Shown one piece after another: positions 46,043-55,216 of a stretch of DNA of 64,000 nt; positions within the stretch are counted from its first letter, which is position 1; each line of letters starts with the position of its first letter. A program made the position numbers and the translations under genes. Source of the stretch: M0108 sp044228795 (GTDB taxonomy: Bacteria; Pseudomonadota; Gammaproteobacteria; Chromatiales; Chromatiaceae); contig JBGAUE010000008.1 of NCBI GenBank assembly GCA_044228795.1, positions 95,500-159,499 on the forward strand, written 5' to 3'. The notes under the pieces were generated by a model. That model saw only the letters and a program-made list of their open reading frames with translations, searched no databases and was not told the DNA's origin.

Positions 46043-47389
46043 ATGTCAACCTTACCGCTGATCACCCATCACGACCCGGATGGCATTGTCGCCTGGTGTG
46101 ATAGCCTTCCGGTCAGCGCCAGTCGGTTTCTAGGCGAGGTGGATCGCATCGCCGACTTATTACCCCCAGGGCGTCATGCCCTCAATCTGTGCGTCAATCG
46201 CTACCGATTTACTGTCGCCCTCGCCGCTTGCATTCTCAATGGGCAGGTCAGCCTGCTACCCTCCACTTACACCCAGGAAATGATCCGGCAAATGCGACGC
46301 ATTGCCCCGGATGCCTTTTGTATCGCCGACCAGGATGTGGACGGCATCGACCTGCCTCTTTTCCACTATCCTTCTGGGGAAGGATCCCTGACTGATACGG
46401 CCATCCCCGACATCGATTGCGATCAGCTTATCGCCTACGTGTTCACCTCCGGATCCACGGGCACGCCTGTACCCCATGTCAAACGTTGGGGCAGCCTGGC
46501 GCGTAACGCGCGCAGGGAGGCTGCACGGTTTGGCATAAGCCACGGCTACTCCCTCGTGGGTACCGTGCCAGCCCAGCATATGTATGGCCTTGAATCCACG
46601 GTGATGATGCCCCTGCAATGCGGAGGATCTCTATATGCCACGCGTCCCTTCTATCCCGCGGATATCTGCGCAGCTCTGGCAGCCCTGCCCCATCCACGCG
46701 CGCTTGTCACCACCCCCTACCACTTGCGGACACTACTAGCCGAGCAGGCCTTCCTGCCTACCCTGGATCTCCTGCTGTCAGCCACCGCCCCCCTTTCGCA
46801 AGAGTTGGCTGCCGAGGCGGAGGCTCGTTTCAGGGCACCCTTGTTCGAGATCTACGGCTGCACTGAAACCGGACTGATTGCCTCACGACGCACCACGTCG
46901 GGTGCCACTTGGGAGACCTTTGCAGGGATCCAGCTTCATTGCGAGAGTGAGGCGATATGGGCGCAAGGCGGCGACATCGAAGCAACGACACCCCTGTGCG
47001 ATGTCATTGAACTCATTGAATTAGACCCGACTCGGTTTCTTCTCCAGGGCCGCCATGCCGATGTCGTCAATATCGCTGGCAAAAGAACCTCACTGGGATA
47101 TCTTAACCACCAACTCAACGCCATCCCAGGTGTGCGCGATGGCATCTTCCTCCTGCCGCCGGACGACGAGAAGGACCGGGAAGGGGTCCGCCGCCTTATC
47201 GCCTTGGTCGTGGCACCGGGGTTAATGCCTGACACCCTCATGCAAGCCTTGCGCGAACGCATCGATCCCGTTTTTCTGCCCAGACCACTATTGTTCGCGG
47301 ATAACCTGCCGCGCAATGCCGTTGGAAAGTTGTCCGATCAAGCAAAGCAAACCTTTCTGGCGCGACTGGGACCGCTAACAGCCCATTAG
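46043..47389 (+). CDS. AMP-dependent acyl ligase (ApeH-like)
   Basis: This 448-residue member of the acyl-AMP ligase (ANL) superfamily has the P-loop FTSGSTGTP at residues 134-142, the IYGCTETG motif (near 273) and a C-terminal lid ending RNAVGKLSDQ with the catalytic lysine. It is shorter than most acyl-CoA ligases. In aryl-polyene pathways ApeH activates an aromatic acid (4-hydroxybenzoate or a relative) and loads it on the ACP as the starter unit. Which acid is used here cannot be read from sequence. It is followed 9 bases later by the first dehydratase. Confidence 0.85.
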   Translation: MSTLPLITHHDPDGIVAWCDSLPVSASRFLGEVDRIADLLPPGRHALNLCVNRYRFTVALAACILNGQVSLLPSTYTQEMIRQMRRIAPDAFCIADQDVDGIDLPLFHYPSGEGSLTDTAIPDIDCDQLIAYVFTSGSTGTPVPHVKRWGSLARNARREAARFGISHGYSLVGTVPAQHMYGLESTVMMPLQCGGSLYATRPFYPADICAALAALPHPRALVTTPYHLRTLLAEQAFLPTLDLLLSATAPLSQELAAEAEARFRAPLFEIYGCTETGLIASRRTTSGATWETFAGIQLHCESEAIWAQGGDIEATTPLCDVIELIELDPTRFLLQGRHADVVNIAGKRTSLGYLNHQLNAIPGVRDGIFLLPPDDEKDREGVRRLIALVVAPGLMPDTLMQALRERIDPVFLPRPLLFADNLPRNAVGKLSDQAKQTFLARLGPLTAH

Positions 47390-47398
47390 GCTACTGGT

Positions 47399-47725
47399 GT
47401 GACCAAGCAAGTACTGCCCCTATTGATCCCGTCTGATCACCCAGCCTATGTGGGCCATTTCCCCGGCCAGCCCATTCTGCCTGGTGTGGTGCTCCTGGAC
47501 GAGGCCCAGCATGCCTTGACCTTTCGGGAAAGGCTGCCAGTGGCGTTCACTGCCATCAGATCGGCGAAGTTTCTGAACCCAGTCAACCCCGGTGAGGCCT
47601 TGCGGCTCAGCTATGCCACAACGGCAGCGGCGGTGTACAGCTTTGAAGTTCTGGCCGGCGAGCGCGTGGTGGCAAGTGGCGTCTTGACCTTCCACATGCC
47701 CGGTGTTGGGAGCGGGATCTCATGA
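47399..47725 (+). CDS. Hotdog-fold 3-hydroxyacyl-ACP dehydratase (ApeI-like)
   Basis: This 108-residue hotdog protein starts at GTG. It contains HPAYVGHFPGQPILPGVVLLDEA (residues 14-36), the FabZ-type catalytic segment with the histidine in GHFPGQP and the acidic residue in the following helix. In the described type II aryl-polyene synthase, ApeI and ApeP form a dehydratase pair. The second dehydratase here is at 55207, so both partners appear present though separated by eight genes. Its stop overlaps the next start by four bases (ATGA at 47722-47725). Confidence 0.83.
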   Translation: MTKQVLPLLIPSDHPAYVGHFPGQPILPGVVLLDEAQHALTFRERLPVAFTAIRSAKFLNPVNPGEALRLSYATTAAAVYSFEVLAGERVVASGVLTFHMPGVGSGIS

Positions 47726-48660
47726 AGGCACTCCAGTTCACGCGGCAAGCGGAATGGTTGGGGCGGCGGGAACGCAGCAATATGGCCATGCTCAGGGTGA
47801 TGACCTGGATCTCGCTCCGCCTGGGACGCCGCTTGGCCCGTAGCCTGCTGCTGGGAATCAGCCTCTACTTTCTAATTTTTGCACCGCCTGCCCGTCAGGC
47901 TTCTCGGACTTACTTAAGGCGTGCCTTAGGGCGGGAACCCCGCCTCACCGACCTGTTTCGGCATTTTCACAGCTTCGCCTCCTGTACCCACGACCGCATC
48001 TATCTCCTCAACGACCGTTTCGATCTCTTCGATATCCAAGTGCATGGCGCGGCGGCCTTCGACAGGGTATTTGCGGCGGGGGGTGGTGCCTTCCTGATCG
48101 GAGCCCACCTCGGCAGCTTCGAGGCGTTGCGGGCCCTCAGCCGGCAAAGGCCCGGTCTGCGGGTAGCCATGGCGATGTACGAGAACAATACTCCTAAAAT
48201 CAATGCCGCCCTGGCCGCTATTAATCCCGTTTCCAGACAAGATATTATCCCTCTGGGCCAGATCGATTCCATGCTGCAAGCCCAGGCCTGCCTGGACCGG
48301 GGGATGATTTTGGGGGTGCTGGCGGATCGGACCCTGGACGATGATCCCACCCTAAGGGTGCAATTTTTTGGCGAGGCCACCGCCTTTCCCGTCGGTCCCA
48401 TGCGCCTGGCAGCCATACTCAAGCGCCCGGTGCTCTTCATGACGGGTCTATATCTAGGGGGCAACCGCTACGCCATTCATTTTGAACCTCTGGTCGATTT
48501 TTCGAGCATTGAGCGCCAGGATCGGGATAGTGCCTGCCGCCAGGCGGTCGCCACCTACGCCGCCACTCTGGAGAGATACTGTCGCGCCTACCCCTTCAAC
48601 TGGTTAAATTTCCATGATTATTGGCGGATACCCCTCAGTGCTAATGGCGAAACAACATGA
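47722..48660 (+). CDS. LpxL/HtrB-like acyltransferase
   Basis: This 312-residue member of the lysophospholipid acyltransferase superfamily (lipid A late acyltransferase type) has a membrane helix near residues 43-58 and the catalytic HX4E motif in GAHLGSFEALR (near 126). The GMILGVLADR and FFGEATAFPVGPMRLA segments are typical. In E. coli aryl-polyene clusters the corresponding protein (ApeJ) is a fusion of a GT2 glycosyltransferase and this acyltransferase; here only the acyltransferase half is encoded. It probably attaches the polyene acyl chain to a lipid or sugar anchor at the inner membrane. It overlaps both neighbours by four bases. Confidence 0.82.
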   Translation: MKALQFTRQAEWLGRRERSNMAMLRVMTWISLRLGRRLARSLLLGISLYFLIFAPPARQASRTYLRRALGREPRLTDLFRHFHSFASCTHDRIYLLNDRFDLFDIQVHGAAAFDRVFAAGGGAFLIGAHLGSFEALRALSRQRPGLRVAMAMYENNTPKINAALAAINPVSRQDIIPLGQIDSMLQAQACLDRGMILGVLADRTLDDDPTLRVQFFGEATAFPVGPMRLAAILKRPVLFMTGLYLGGNRYAIHFEPLVDFSSIERQDRDSACRQAVATYAATLERYCRAYPFNWLNFHDYWRIPLSANGETT

Positions 48661-49250
48661 CGAGACCCAAACGGCACAGGAACGAGAGGGTGATCCTCGC
48701 TCTCATTTTTCTGGGGTTCAGCCTGCGCCTGCCGGCCACCCCGTTCACGGTTGACGAACTCATGGGAGCACTGGCAGGCAATACCCATGAACTAGCCATC
48801 TTCAACGAGGTGAAGTACCTCTCCATCCTTGACGAGCCCGTGGCGTCTTCCGGCGAGTTATTGTTTACGCCACCCGACCGTCTGGAGAAACGTACCCTCA
48901 AGCCTCGGGTAGAAACCTTGGTCTTAAAGAGGGATGTCATTATCGTCGAAGGACCGATCCAGAGTCAGGAGCTATCACTCAAGGATTATCCCGAGATTGC
49001 GGGGGTGTCCGAGAGTATCCGCGCTACCCTCGCTGGAGACCGCAAGGCACTGGAACGGATCTATCGCCTCGACCTAGAAGGGAGTCGTGACCGTTGGACC
49101 CTGGTGCTGACCCCCCTGGACTCCCGCCTGGACCGCCTGATCGACCGTATCCGCATGGGAGGGTCCCGAGGCGAACTGCTCACGATGGAAATTTGGCAAA
49201 CCGACGGTGACCAGTCGGTAATGCACATCCGCAAGAGCACCGGATCATGA
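48657..49250 (+). CDS. LolA-like periplasmic carrier protein (ApeL-like)
   Basis: This 197-residue protein has a short N-terminal hydrophobic export segment (about 10-27) and a LolA-type fold. That fold is seen in FTVDELMGALAGN, the FNEVKYLSILDEPVASSGELLFTPPDRLEKRT strand series and the ending ILEIWQ-like TMEIWQTDG. LolA relatives in polyene clusters are thought to carry the hydrophobic product across the periplasm in partnership with the MMPL exporter, which is the next gene. It overlaps both neighbours (ATGA at 48657 and 49247). Confidence 0.83.
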   Translation: MTRPKRHRNERVILALIFLGFSLRLPATPFTVDELMGALAGNTHELAIFNEVKYLSILDEPVASSGELLFTPPDRLEKRTLKPRVETLVLKRDVIIVEGPIQSQELSLKDYPEIAGVSESIRATLAGDRKALERIYRLDLEGSRDRWTLVLTPLDSRLDRLIDRIRMGGSRGELLTMEIWQTDGDQSVMHIRKSTGS

Positions 49251-51598
49251 GCGACGGGGTCAAGAAACGGAGGTTCAGTGCTGCGTCCCTTCTCTGGCTA
49301 GTGTTGATGTGTGCTTGTCTCTGGATCGTGAGTCAAGCACAGTACACTGCTGACTTGTCAGCCTTTTTGCCCCGAACCCCAAACCAGGAACAGCAACTCC
49401 TGATCGATCAACTCAAGTCGGGCATCGCCTCCCGCCTGATCCTGATCGGCATTGAGGGGGGTGACCCGGCCACCCGCGCCCAAACATCCCGAGAACTGGC
49501 GACGCGCCTGCGCGCGGATCCTCAGTTTCTGCATATCGCGAACGGCGAGACCCAAGAACTGGAACGGGATCAGCGGCTTCTGATCGAGAACCGCTACTTA
49601 TTGAGCCCGGCGGTTAATGAGGATCATTTCACGGTAGCAGGGCTGCGTAGAGGCATCCAGCACAGCCTCGACCTGCTAGCCTCCTCCATGGGGCTTTTCA
49701 GCAAGACCTTGTTACCCCGCGACCCCACCGGCGAATTTATACGTCTGTTGGAGGCCATGGCGCGGAGTCCCCGGCCCCAGGTGATGGATGGTGGTTGGAT
49801 GTCCCGGGACGGTCAACGCGCCCTGCTCCTGGCCCGCACCCGTTCCGAGGGGGCGGACACGGACGGACAAGCGGGGGCGGTCGCGGCTATCCGGGCCGCC
49901 TTTCAATCAGTATCAGGACTAGGGACACGGCTGGTACTGACGGGCCCCGGCCCCTTCTCCGTGGCGGCACGCGCCGCCATCAAAAACCAGGTGATGTTCC
50001 TTTCCGGCTTGGGCAGTCTGATCATCATCAGCCTGTTAATGCTGGCCTACCGGTCGGCCCCGGCGGTGTTGATGAGCCTTCTGCCGGTGCTATCCGGCGC
50101 CTTGGCTGGGGTAGCGGCGGTCAGTATCGGCTTTGGGGTGGTGCATGGCATCACCCTCGGCTTCGGAGCCGCCCTCATCGGCGAAGCGGTGGATTATTCC
50201 ATTTATCTCTTCATACAGTCGGATCCCGGAACCTGTACCAACAGCGCCGTCCAAAACAAAGGGGCTGACGCCTGGTGGCCGACGATTCGGATCGGCGTAC
50301 TCACCTCCGTATTCGGTTTTGCCTCTCTGCTCTTTTCCAGCTTTCCTGGCCTTGCCCAATTGGGGCTTTATGCCATCACGGGACTGGTCACCGCCGCCTT
50401 GGTGACCCGCTTCGTCCTGCCAACACTCCTGCCTGCCAGTCTTCAGGTACCTGATGTCACGGCCGCCTGCCATGGCTTGTTGGTCTGGATCGATCGGGCG
50501 AGGGGCTGGCACGGGTTGGTCCTGTTCCTGTGCCTGGCCGCCGGTGCCCTACTCTTAGCAAAACGCGACGTCCTGTGGAGCCACGACTTGGCAGCCCTGA
50601 GTCCAGTCCCGGCTGTCGATCAGGCCCTCGACATGGCCATGCGCACCGACTTGGGCGCCCCGGACGCACGCTATCTGGTTATAGTGGCCGCGGCCGACCG
50701 GGAGACAGCACTCACCACCAGCGAACGGGTCGCGACCCGGCTCCAGGGACTCGTGACAGCGGGGGTTATTGAGGGTTTCGAGAACCCCGCCGCCTACCTG
50801 CCTAGCCAGGCGACCCAACTCCAGCGCCTGGCCAGCCTGCCGCCAGAGGCTGAGCTACGCCAACGTTTCCAAGCCGCCATTGCCGAGCTCCCCTTCAAGT
50901 CGGATCGTTTCGAGCCCTTTTTCAGAGACGTGGCAAAGGTGCGCGACCAGCGCCCCCTGAATCCGGAAGACCTCCAGGGGACCAGCCTCGGGGAGGGCCT
51001 GGATGCAATGCTGTTTATGTCGGGGGGGCGCTGGACCGCCTTGCTCCCGCTCCGCGTCGGGACCACCCAAGACCTCGATGGCCAGCAGGTGCGCGACGCC
51101 CTTGCGGAGTTGGGTCTGGCCGGGGTCTATTTCATCGATTTGAAGGGAGAACTCGACCGCCTTTACGGGGGCTATGTGCGCGAGGCCATCCTGCTGTCCC
51201 TCGCGGGTCTGGTGGCCATTCTCGGCCTGCTGTTTGTTACCACCCGTTCCTGGGGTCGGGTATTCCGCATCGCCGCTCCGTTGGTTTCCGCCGTCACCGT
51301 GGTAATTGCCGGCCTGGTCCTGGCCGGTCAATTATTGACCATACTACACTTGGTGGGCATGTTGCTCGTCGTGGCCGTAGGTTCCAACTATGCCCTTTTC
51401 TTCGACCGGGGAGCCGCCGAGGGGGGCATCTCCCCGCGCGTCCTGGCCTCCCTCTTGATTGCCGTCGCCACGACGGTGGCGGGATTTGGCATCCTGGCCT
51501 TTTCCAGTGTGCCGGTCCTCAACGCCATTGGCACCACCGTCGGTCCGGGCGCACTACTGGCCCTGGCCTTTTCCGCTATCCTGGCGCGACCCGTATGA
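49247..51598 (+). CDS. MMPL/RND-type lipid exporter (ApeM-like)
   Basis: This 783-residue transporter has an N-terminal helix (about 15-32), a large periplasmic loop (about 35-240), five clustered helices (about 248-390), a second periplasmic domain (about 420-640) and a final group of five helices (about 645-780). That is the duplicated RND layout without a typical AcrB drug-binding architecture. MMPL proteins move lipids and lipid-linked pigments to the outer layer. With LolA upstream it forms the predicted export route for the polyene. It overlaps LolA and the deacetylase gene by four bases each. Confidence 0.85.
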   Translation: MSDGVKKRRFSAASLLWLVLMCACLWIVSQAQYTADLSAFLPRTPNQEQQLLIDQLKSGIASRLILIGIEGGDPATRAQTSRELATRLRADPQFLHIANGETQELERDQRLLIENRYLLSPAVNEDHFTVAGLRRGIQHSLDLLASSMGLFSKTLLPRDPTGEFIRLLEAMARSPRPQVMDGGWMSRDGQRALLLARTRSEGADTDGQAGAVAAIRAAFQSVSGLGTRLVLTGPGPFSVAARAAIKNQVMFLSGLGSLIIISLLMLAYRSAPAVLMSLLPVLSGALAGVAAVSIGFGVVHGITLGFGAALIGEAVDYSIYLFIQSDPGTCTNSAVQNKGADAWWPTIRIGVLTSVFGFASLLFSSFPGLAQLGLYAITGLVTAALVTRFVLPTLLPASLQVPDVTAACHGLLVWIDRARGWHGLVLFLCLAAGALLLAKRDVLWSHDLAALSPVPAVDQALDMAMRTDLGAPDARYLVIVAAADRETALTTSERVATRLQGLVTAGVIEGFENPAAYLPSQATQLQRLASLPPEAELRQRFQAAIAELPFKSDRFEPFFRDVAKVRDQRPLNPEDLQGTSLGEGLDAMLFMSGGRWTALLPLRVGTTQDLDGQQVRDALAELGLAGVYFIDLKGELDRLYGGYVREAILLSLAGLVAILGLLFVTTRSWGRVFRIAAPLVSAVTVVIAGLVLAGQLLTILHLVGMLLVVAVGSNYALFFDRGAAEGGISPRVLASLLIAVATTVAGFGILAFSSVPVLNAIGTTVGPGALLALAFSAILARPV

Positions 51599-52428
51599 CA
51601 GAACCTCGGTTTAGCCACACTTCCCGGCCCTGGCGCCCTACGCCTTTGTTACAGGCCTCATTTGCCCTGCATGCCGGGGCTCTGGGTGTGCTGGCGATTC
51701 AACCGGGGCTCTGGCCCTGGGGGCTGGGTACCCTTGCCGCCAACCATCTGGCCCTCACCCTCCTTGGCCTCTGGCCACGCAGTCAGAGCCTGGGTCCCAA
51801 CTGGGTACGACTGCCTCCGGTGGTCGCTGAAGGACACATCGCCCTCACAATCGACGACGGTCCAGACCCGGAGGTGACGCCACGGGTGCTCGACCTGCTC
51901 GCTCACTTCCAGGCCCACGCCAGCTTTTTTTGTATCGGGGCCCAGGCCCAACGCCATCCAGACCTCTGCCGGCGGATCCTGGAGCAGGGTCATGCCGTGG
52001 AAAACCATGGCCAACACCACTACCACCATTTCGCAACCTTTGGCCCCAAACGCATGGCTCAAGAGGTTGCTTGCGCCCAGGACAACCTGGCGGCCATCAC
52101 CGGTCAGAGGCCCTGTTTCTTCCGGCCCACCGCCGGCCTACGTAACCCCTTTTTGGAACCTATCCTGGCCAGGCACGGCCTGCATCTGGCCAGTTGGACC
52201 CGACGCGGGTTTGACACCCGCAACCGGGACGCCGGGGACGTGGAACGTCGTATAACCCGGCACCTCGGCCCCGGGGATATCCTGCTACAGCATGACGGTA
52301 ACGCCGCACGCACCGTTGCCGGTCAGCCGCTGATCCTTGCCGTTCTGCCGCGGGTGCTGGAGGCGGCAGCGTCCCTCGGCCTTACATCCATCACCCTGCG
52401 CTCCGCCCTGAGGCCTTCAGCACCATGA
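51595..52428 (+). CDS. Membrane-anchored polysaccharide deacetylase-family protein
   Basis: This 277-residue protein has two N-terminal hydrophobic segments (about 18-58) and a NodB-type domain. Motif 1 reads TIDDGPD (near residue 84, two aspartates intact). Motif 2 has the zinc histidines in NHGQHHYHH (near 138-146). Motif 3 reads RPTAG (RPPYG in most members), and the C-terminal DILLQHDG loop provides the last histidine. It is therefore probably a metal-dependent N- or O-deacetylase. Position in the middle of the operon, overlapping both neighbours by four bases, ties it to the pathway. A sugar attached to the polyene is a plausible substrate, by inference. Confidence 0.78.
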   Translation: MTEPRFSHTSRPWRPTPLLQASFALHAGALGVLAIQPGLWPWGLGTLAANHLALTLLGLWPRSQSLGPNWVRLPPVVAEGHIALTIDDGPDPEVTPRVLDLLAHFQAHASFFCIGAQAQRHPDLCRRILEQGHAVENHGQHHYHHFATFGPKRMAQEVACAQDNLAAITGQRPCFFRPTAGLRNPFLEPILARHGLHLASWTRRGFDTRNRDAGDVERRITRHLGPGDILLQHDGNAARTVAGQPLILAVLPRVLEAAASLGLTSITLRSALRPSAP

Positions 52429-53165
52429 GTCTTCCCACCCAGGCCCTGCGCAAACGCCTCCTAGATCATGCGAGCGAGCCCTATCGATCGGCCGGAAAAT
52501 TCGCCTTTCATTTCGCCCGGGCCAAATTGGGCATGGATCCGGTGTTTTTTGCCATGTTGGAGCGCGGCCTGTTCCCGGACAACGCCCGTATTCTCGATCT
52601 AGGCTGCGGTCAGGGGCTGCTGGCGGCCTGGCTGCTGTCCGCCCGGCAACGCTACGATTTAGGTGACTGGCCAGCGGAGTGGCCCGTCCCACCCCTTGGG
52701 GCAAAGGTCCGTGGCGTCGATCTGCTAAAGAGCGACCTGAAGCGGGCGAGACAGGCTTTAGGGGAGCGAGCCAGCTTCGAAGCAGGAGATATGTGCCATG
52801 TGGACTTCGGGCGGGCAGATGTGGTGGTCATCCTGGACGTCTTGCATTTCGTTGACGGCCCAGCCCAGGCCGATATCCTGCGACGGGTCCGTGTCGCCCT
52901 GGCACCGCGCGGCCTATTAGTGACCCGTGTGGGCGACGCCAGCGCGGGTCTGGGGTTTCACCTCAGTCAATGGATCGACTCCACGGTGGCCTGCTGCCGC
53001 GGCATGGGCCTGCCCCACCTGCATTGCCGCCCCCTAACCCACTGGATCCAGGCCCTGAAGGCCTTGGGCTTTCATGTCGAGGCCGCCCCCATGAATGGCG
53101 ATCTGCCTTTCGCCAACGTCATGTTGATCGCCCGCTTGGGCGAGCCGTCCTGGCCCCGGATTTAG
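52425..53165 (+). CDS. SAM-dependent class I methyltransferase
   Basis: This 246-residue Rossmann-fold methyltransferase has motif I ILDLGCGQGLLAAW (near 55-68), an acidic motif II region with VRGVDLLKSDLKRA (near 93-106) and the post-motif DVVVILDVLHFVD (near 130). The N-terminal 40 residues are basic and helical. Aryl polyenes often carry a methylated aryl head, so head-group or ring methylation is a reasonable role. Lipid methylation is an alternative. It overlaps the deacetylase gene by four bases and is followed by a 34-base gap before the ketosynthase. Confidence 0.8.
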   Translation: MSLPTQALRKRLLDHASEPYRSAGKFAFHFARAKLGMDPVFFAMLERGLFPDNARILDLGCGQGLLAAWLLSARQRYDLGDWPAEWPVPPLGAKVRGVDLLKSDLKRARQALGERASFEAGDMCHVDFGRADVVVILDVLHFVDGPAQADILRRVRVALAPRGLLVTRVGDASAGLGFHLSQWIDSTVACCRGMGLPHLHCRPLTHWIQALKALGFHVEAAPMNGDLPFANVMLIARLGEPSWPRI

Positions 53166-53199
53166 GCCGGCAACACCTCGGAAAGCCAGGATCCCACCC

Positions 53200-54396
53200 G
53201 TGACCCCGCTCAGACTTTCCGGGTTCACCGCCAGCAGTTGCCTGGGTCGCGGCCTTGAGGCAACCCTGACCACGTTACGTGATCACCACGGTGGCCTAAC
53301 CCCTTGTCGTTTCGACACGGTGACTGATCTCGAAACCTACCTGGGCGAGGTCCCCGGGGTGGACGATGCCCCCTTGCCGACCAAACTCAGGGCCTTTGAA
53401 TGCCGGAACAATCGCCTGGCTTTACTGACCCTGAATCAGGACGGCTTTAGCGCTGCCGTCGAGGCAGCCATGACTCGCTACGGTCGGCGGCGGGTAGGTA
53501 TCCTGCTCGGCACCAGTACCGCTGGCATTCTTCAGACAGAGCAGGCCTACCGCCGCCGGGACCCAGCCACCGGAGCCCTGCCAGAAGACTTCAATTATCG
53601 CGGTACCCACAACATCTATTCGTTGGCAGATTTCGTCCGCCATTGGTTCCGTCTTGAGGGACCCGCCACGGTCGTCTCCACGGCCTGCTCATCGAGCGCC
53701 AAGGTATTCGCCTCGGCGGCCCGGATGCTCGCGGCTGGAGTCATCGATGCCGCTATCGTCGGTGGCGTGGACTCCCTCTGCCTGACCACGCTTTACGGCT
53801 TCAATTCCCTGGAGCTGCTCTCAAATCAACCCTGCCGGCCTTTTGACGTCGACCGCAAGGGCATCTCCATCGGTGAAGCCGCGGCCTTCGCCCTACTGGA
53901 ACGGCTGGATACTAGCCTGGATGCCAACGAGGTCCTGCTGCTGGGTACCGGTGAATCCAGCGATGCCTATCACATGTCCACGCCCCACCCCGATGGCCTT
54001 GGCGCCCAGCTTGCCATGTCAGCCGCCCTGCGATCGGCAAGTTTGCAGGCTGGGGACATTGACTACATCAACCTGCACGGCACCGCCACTCCGAGCAACG
54101 ATACTGCCGAGGGCAAAGCCATACTGGCGCTTTTCGGTGGTCTAACGCCCTGCAGCTCAACCAAGGGCGCGACGGGGCATACCCTGGGAGCAGCAGGGGG
54201 ACTGGAGGCCATCATCAGCGCCCTGAGCCTGCGTCATGGCTTTCTGCCGGGGGGTATCAATAGCCTCCACCTCGACCCCACCCTTCCCATCCAGTATCTG
54301 ACCACCAACAGTACCCTGGCACCGCGCCGAGTGATGAGCAATTCCTTCGGCTTCGGCGGTACCAATTGCAGCCTGATCCTGGGACGTGCCGGCTGA
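53200..54396 (+). CDS. Beta-ketoacyl-ACP synthase (ApeO-like, FabF type)
   Basis: This 398-residue ketosynthase has a complete catalytic set: Cys163 in VVSTACSSSAK, His293 in NLHGTATPSND and His327 in KGATGHTLGAAGG, and the FGFGGTNC end. It elongates the ACP-bound chain with malonyl units. The GTG start at 53200 has AGGA about nine bases upstream. In the aryl-polyene system ApeO works as a heterodimer with a chain-length factor, which is the very next gene. No separate second full ketosynthase (ApeR type) is in the window. Confidence 0.9.
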   Translation: MTPLRLSGFTASSCLGRGLEATLTTLRDHHGGLTPCRFDTVTDLETYLGEVPGVDDAPLPTKLRAFECRNNRLALLTLNQDGFSAAVEAAMTRYGRRRVGILLGTSTAGILQTEQAYRRRDPATGALPEDFNYRGTHNIYSLADFVRHWFRLEGPATVVSTACSSSAKVFASAARMLAAGVIDAAIVGGVDSLCLTTLYGFNSLELLSNQPCRPFDVDRKGISIGEAAAFALLERLDTSLDANEVLLLGTGESSDAYHMSTPHPDGLGAQLAMSAALRSASLQAGDIDYINLHGTATPSNDTAEGKAILALFGGLTPCSSTKGATGHTLGAAGGLEAIISALSLRHGFLPGGINSLHLDPTLPIQYLTTNSTLAPRRVMSNSFGFGGTNCSLILGRAG

Positions 54397-54397
54397 C

Positions 54398-55216
54398 ATG
54401 GCATCCTCAGCGACCCCGACGAGCTTATCCGCCTGGATTGATGGCATCGGTATCCTGGGCCCGGGCCTGGCCCATTGGGCCGCGGCGCGGCTTATCCTGT
54501 CCGGCGCCTTGGCCTATCAGCCAGGGGCCATTGTCTTACCGCCGCTGGCTAGTCTTCCCCCGCCCGAGCGTCGCCGGGTGGGGCTGACAGTCAGGATTGC
54601 CCTGGTCGTGGCGCAAGAGGCCATCGCCAACGCCCGCCTGGATGCCAGGCAACTGGCCGCCGTCTTCACATCCTCCGGGGGGGATGGCGACAACTGCCAT
54701 GCCATCTGCCAGGTATTGGCCTCGGCGGATCGCCACCTCTCCCCGACTCGTTTCCACAATTCCGTACATAATGCCGCGGCTGGCTATTGGGGCATCGCAT
54801 CGGGCGCCATGACCCCTTCAACGGTGCTGTGTGCCTATGACGGCAGCTTCGGAGCCGGTTTGTTAGAGGCCCTCACCCAGGTAGCCTTCTCTGGCATGGG
54901 CACCTTGCTGGTGAGCTACGAGGCGCCTAACCCTGAGCCTCTGCACGCCCAGCGACCCCTGCCATCCGCATTCGGCCTCGCTCTGGCCCTGATGCCTCAA
55001 CAAGGTCCCCAATCCCTGGCGCGGCTGGAGGTCACCTTGGTGGAGGCCGCCGGGGACAAGCTTACGGATCCCGACCTGGAAGCTCTGCGTATCCAGATTC
55101 CCTCGGCTCGTGGCCTGCCCCTGCTGCGGGCGGTGGCACAGGGCCATCCCGATCGGGTGATCCTGGAATACCTGGAACCACTTGGCTTGGCCGTGGAGAT
55201 CCAGCCATGCGCCTAG
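54398..55216 (+). CDS. Chain-length-factor-like ketosynthase homologue (ApeC-like)
   Basis: This 272-residue ketosynthase-fold protein is shorter than a full ketosynthase and lacks the catalytic cysteine loop. The segment TRFHNSVHNAAAGYWGI (near 120-136) and the SSGGDGDNCHAICQVL helix are features of the beta-ketoacyl synthase chain-length-factor family (ApeC). Such proteins pair with the ApeO ketosynthase and set chain length. ATG 54398 lies one base after the ketosynthase stop; an in-frame GTG at 54386 would overlap it by 11 bases. The gene overlaps the following dehydratase start by ten bases. Confidence 0.83.
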   Translation: MASSATPTSLSAWIDGIGILGPGLAHWAAARLILSGALAYQPGAIVLPPLASLPPPERRRVGLTVRIALVVAQEAIANARLDARQLAAVFTSSGGDGDNCHAICQVLASADRHLSPTRFHNSVHNAAAGYWGIASGAMTPSTVLCAYDGSFGAGLLEALTQVAFSGMGTLLVSYEAPNPEPLHAQRPLPSAFGLALALMPQQGPQSLARLEVTLVEAAGDKLTDPDLEALRIQIPSARGLPLLRAVAQGHPDRVILEYLEPLGLAVEIQPCA

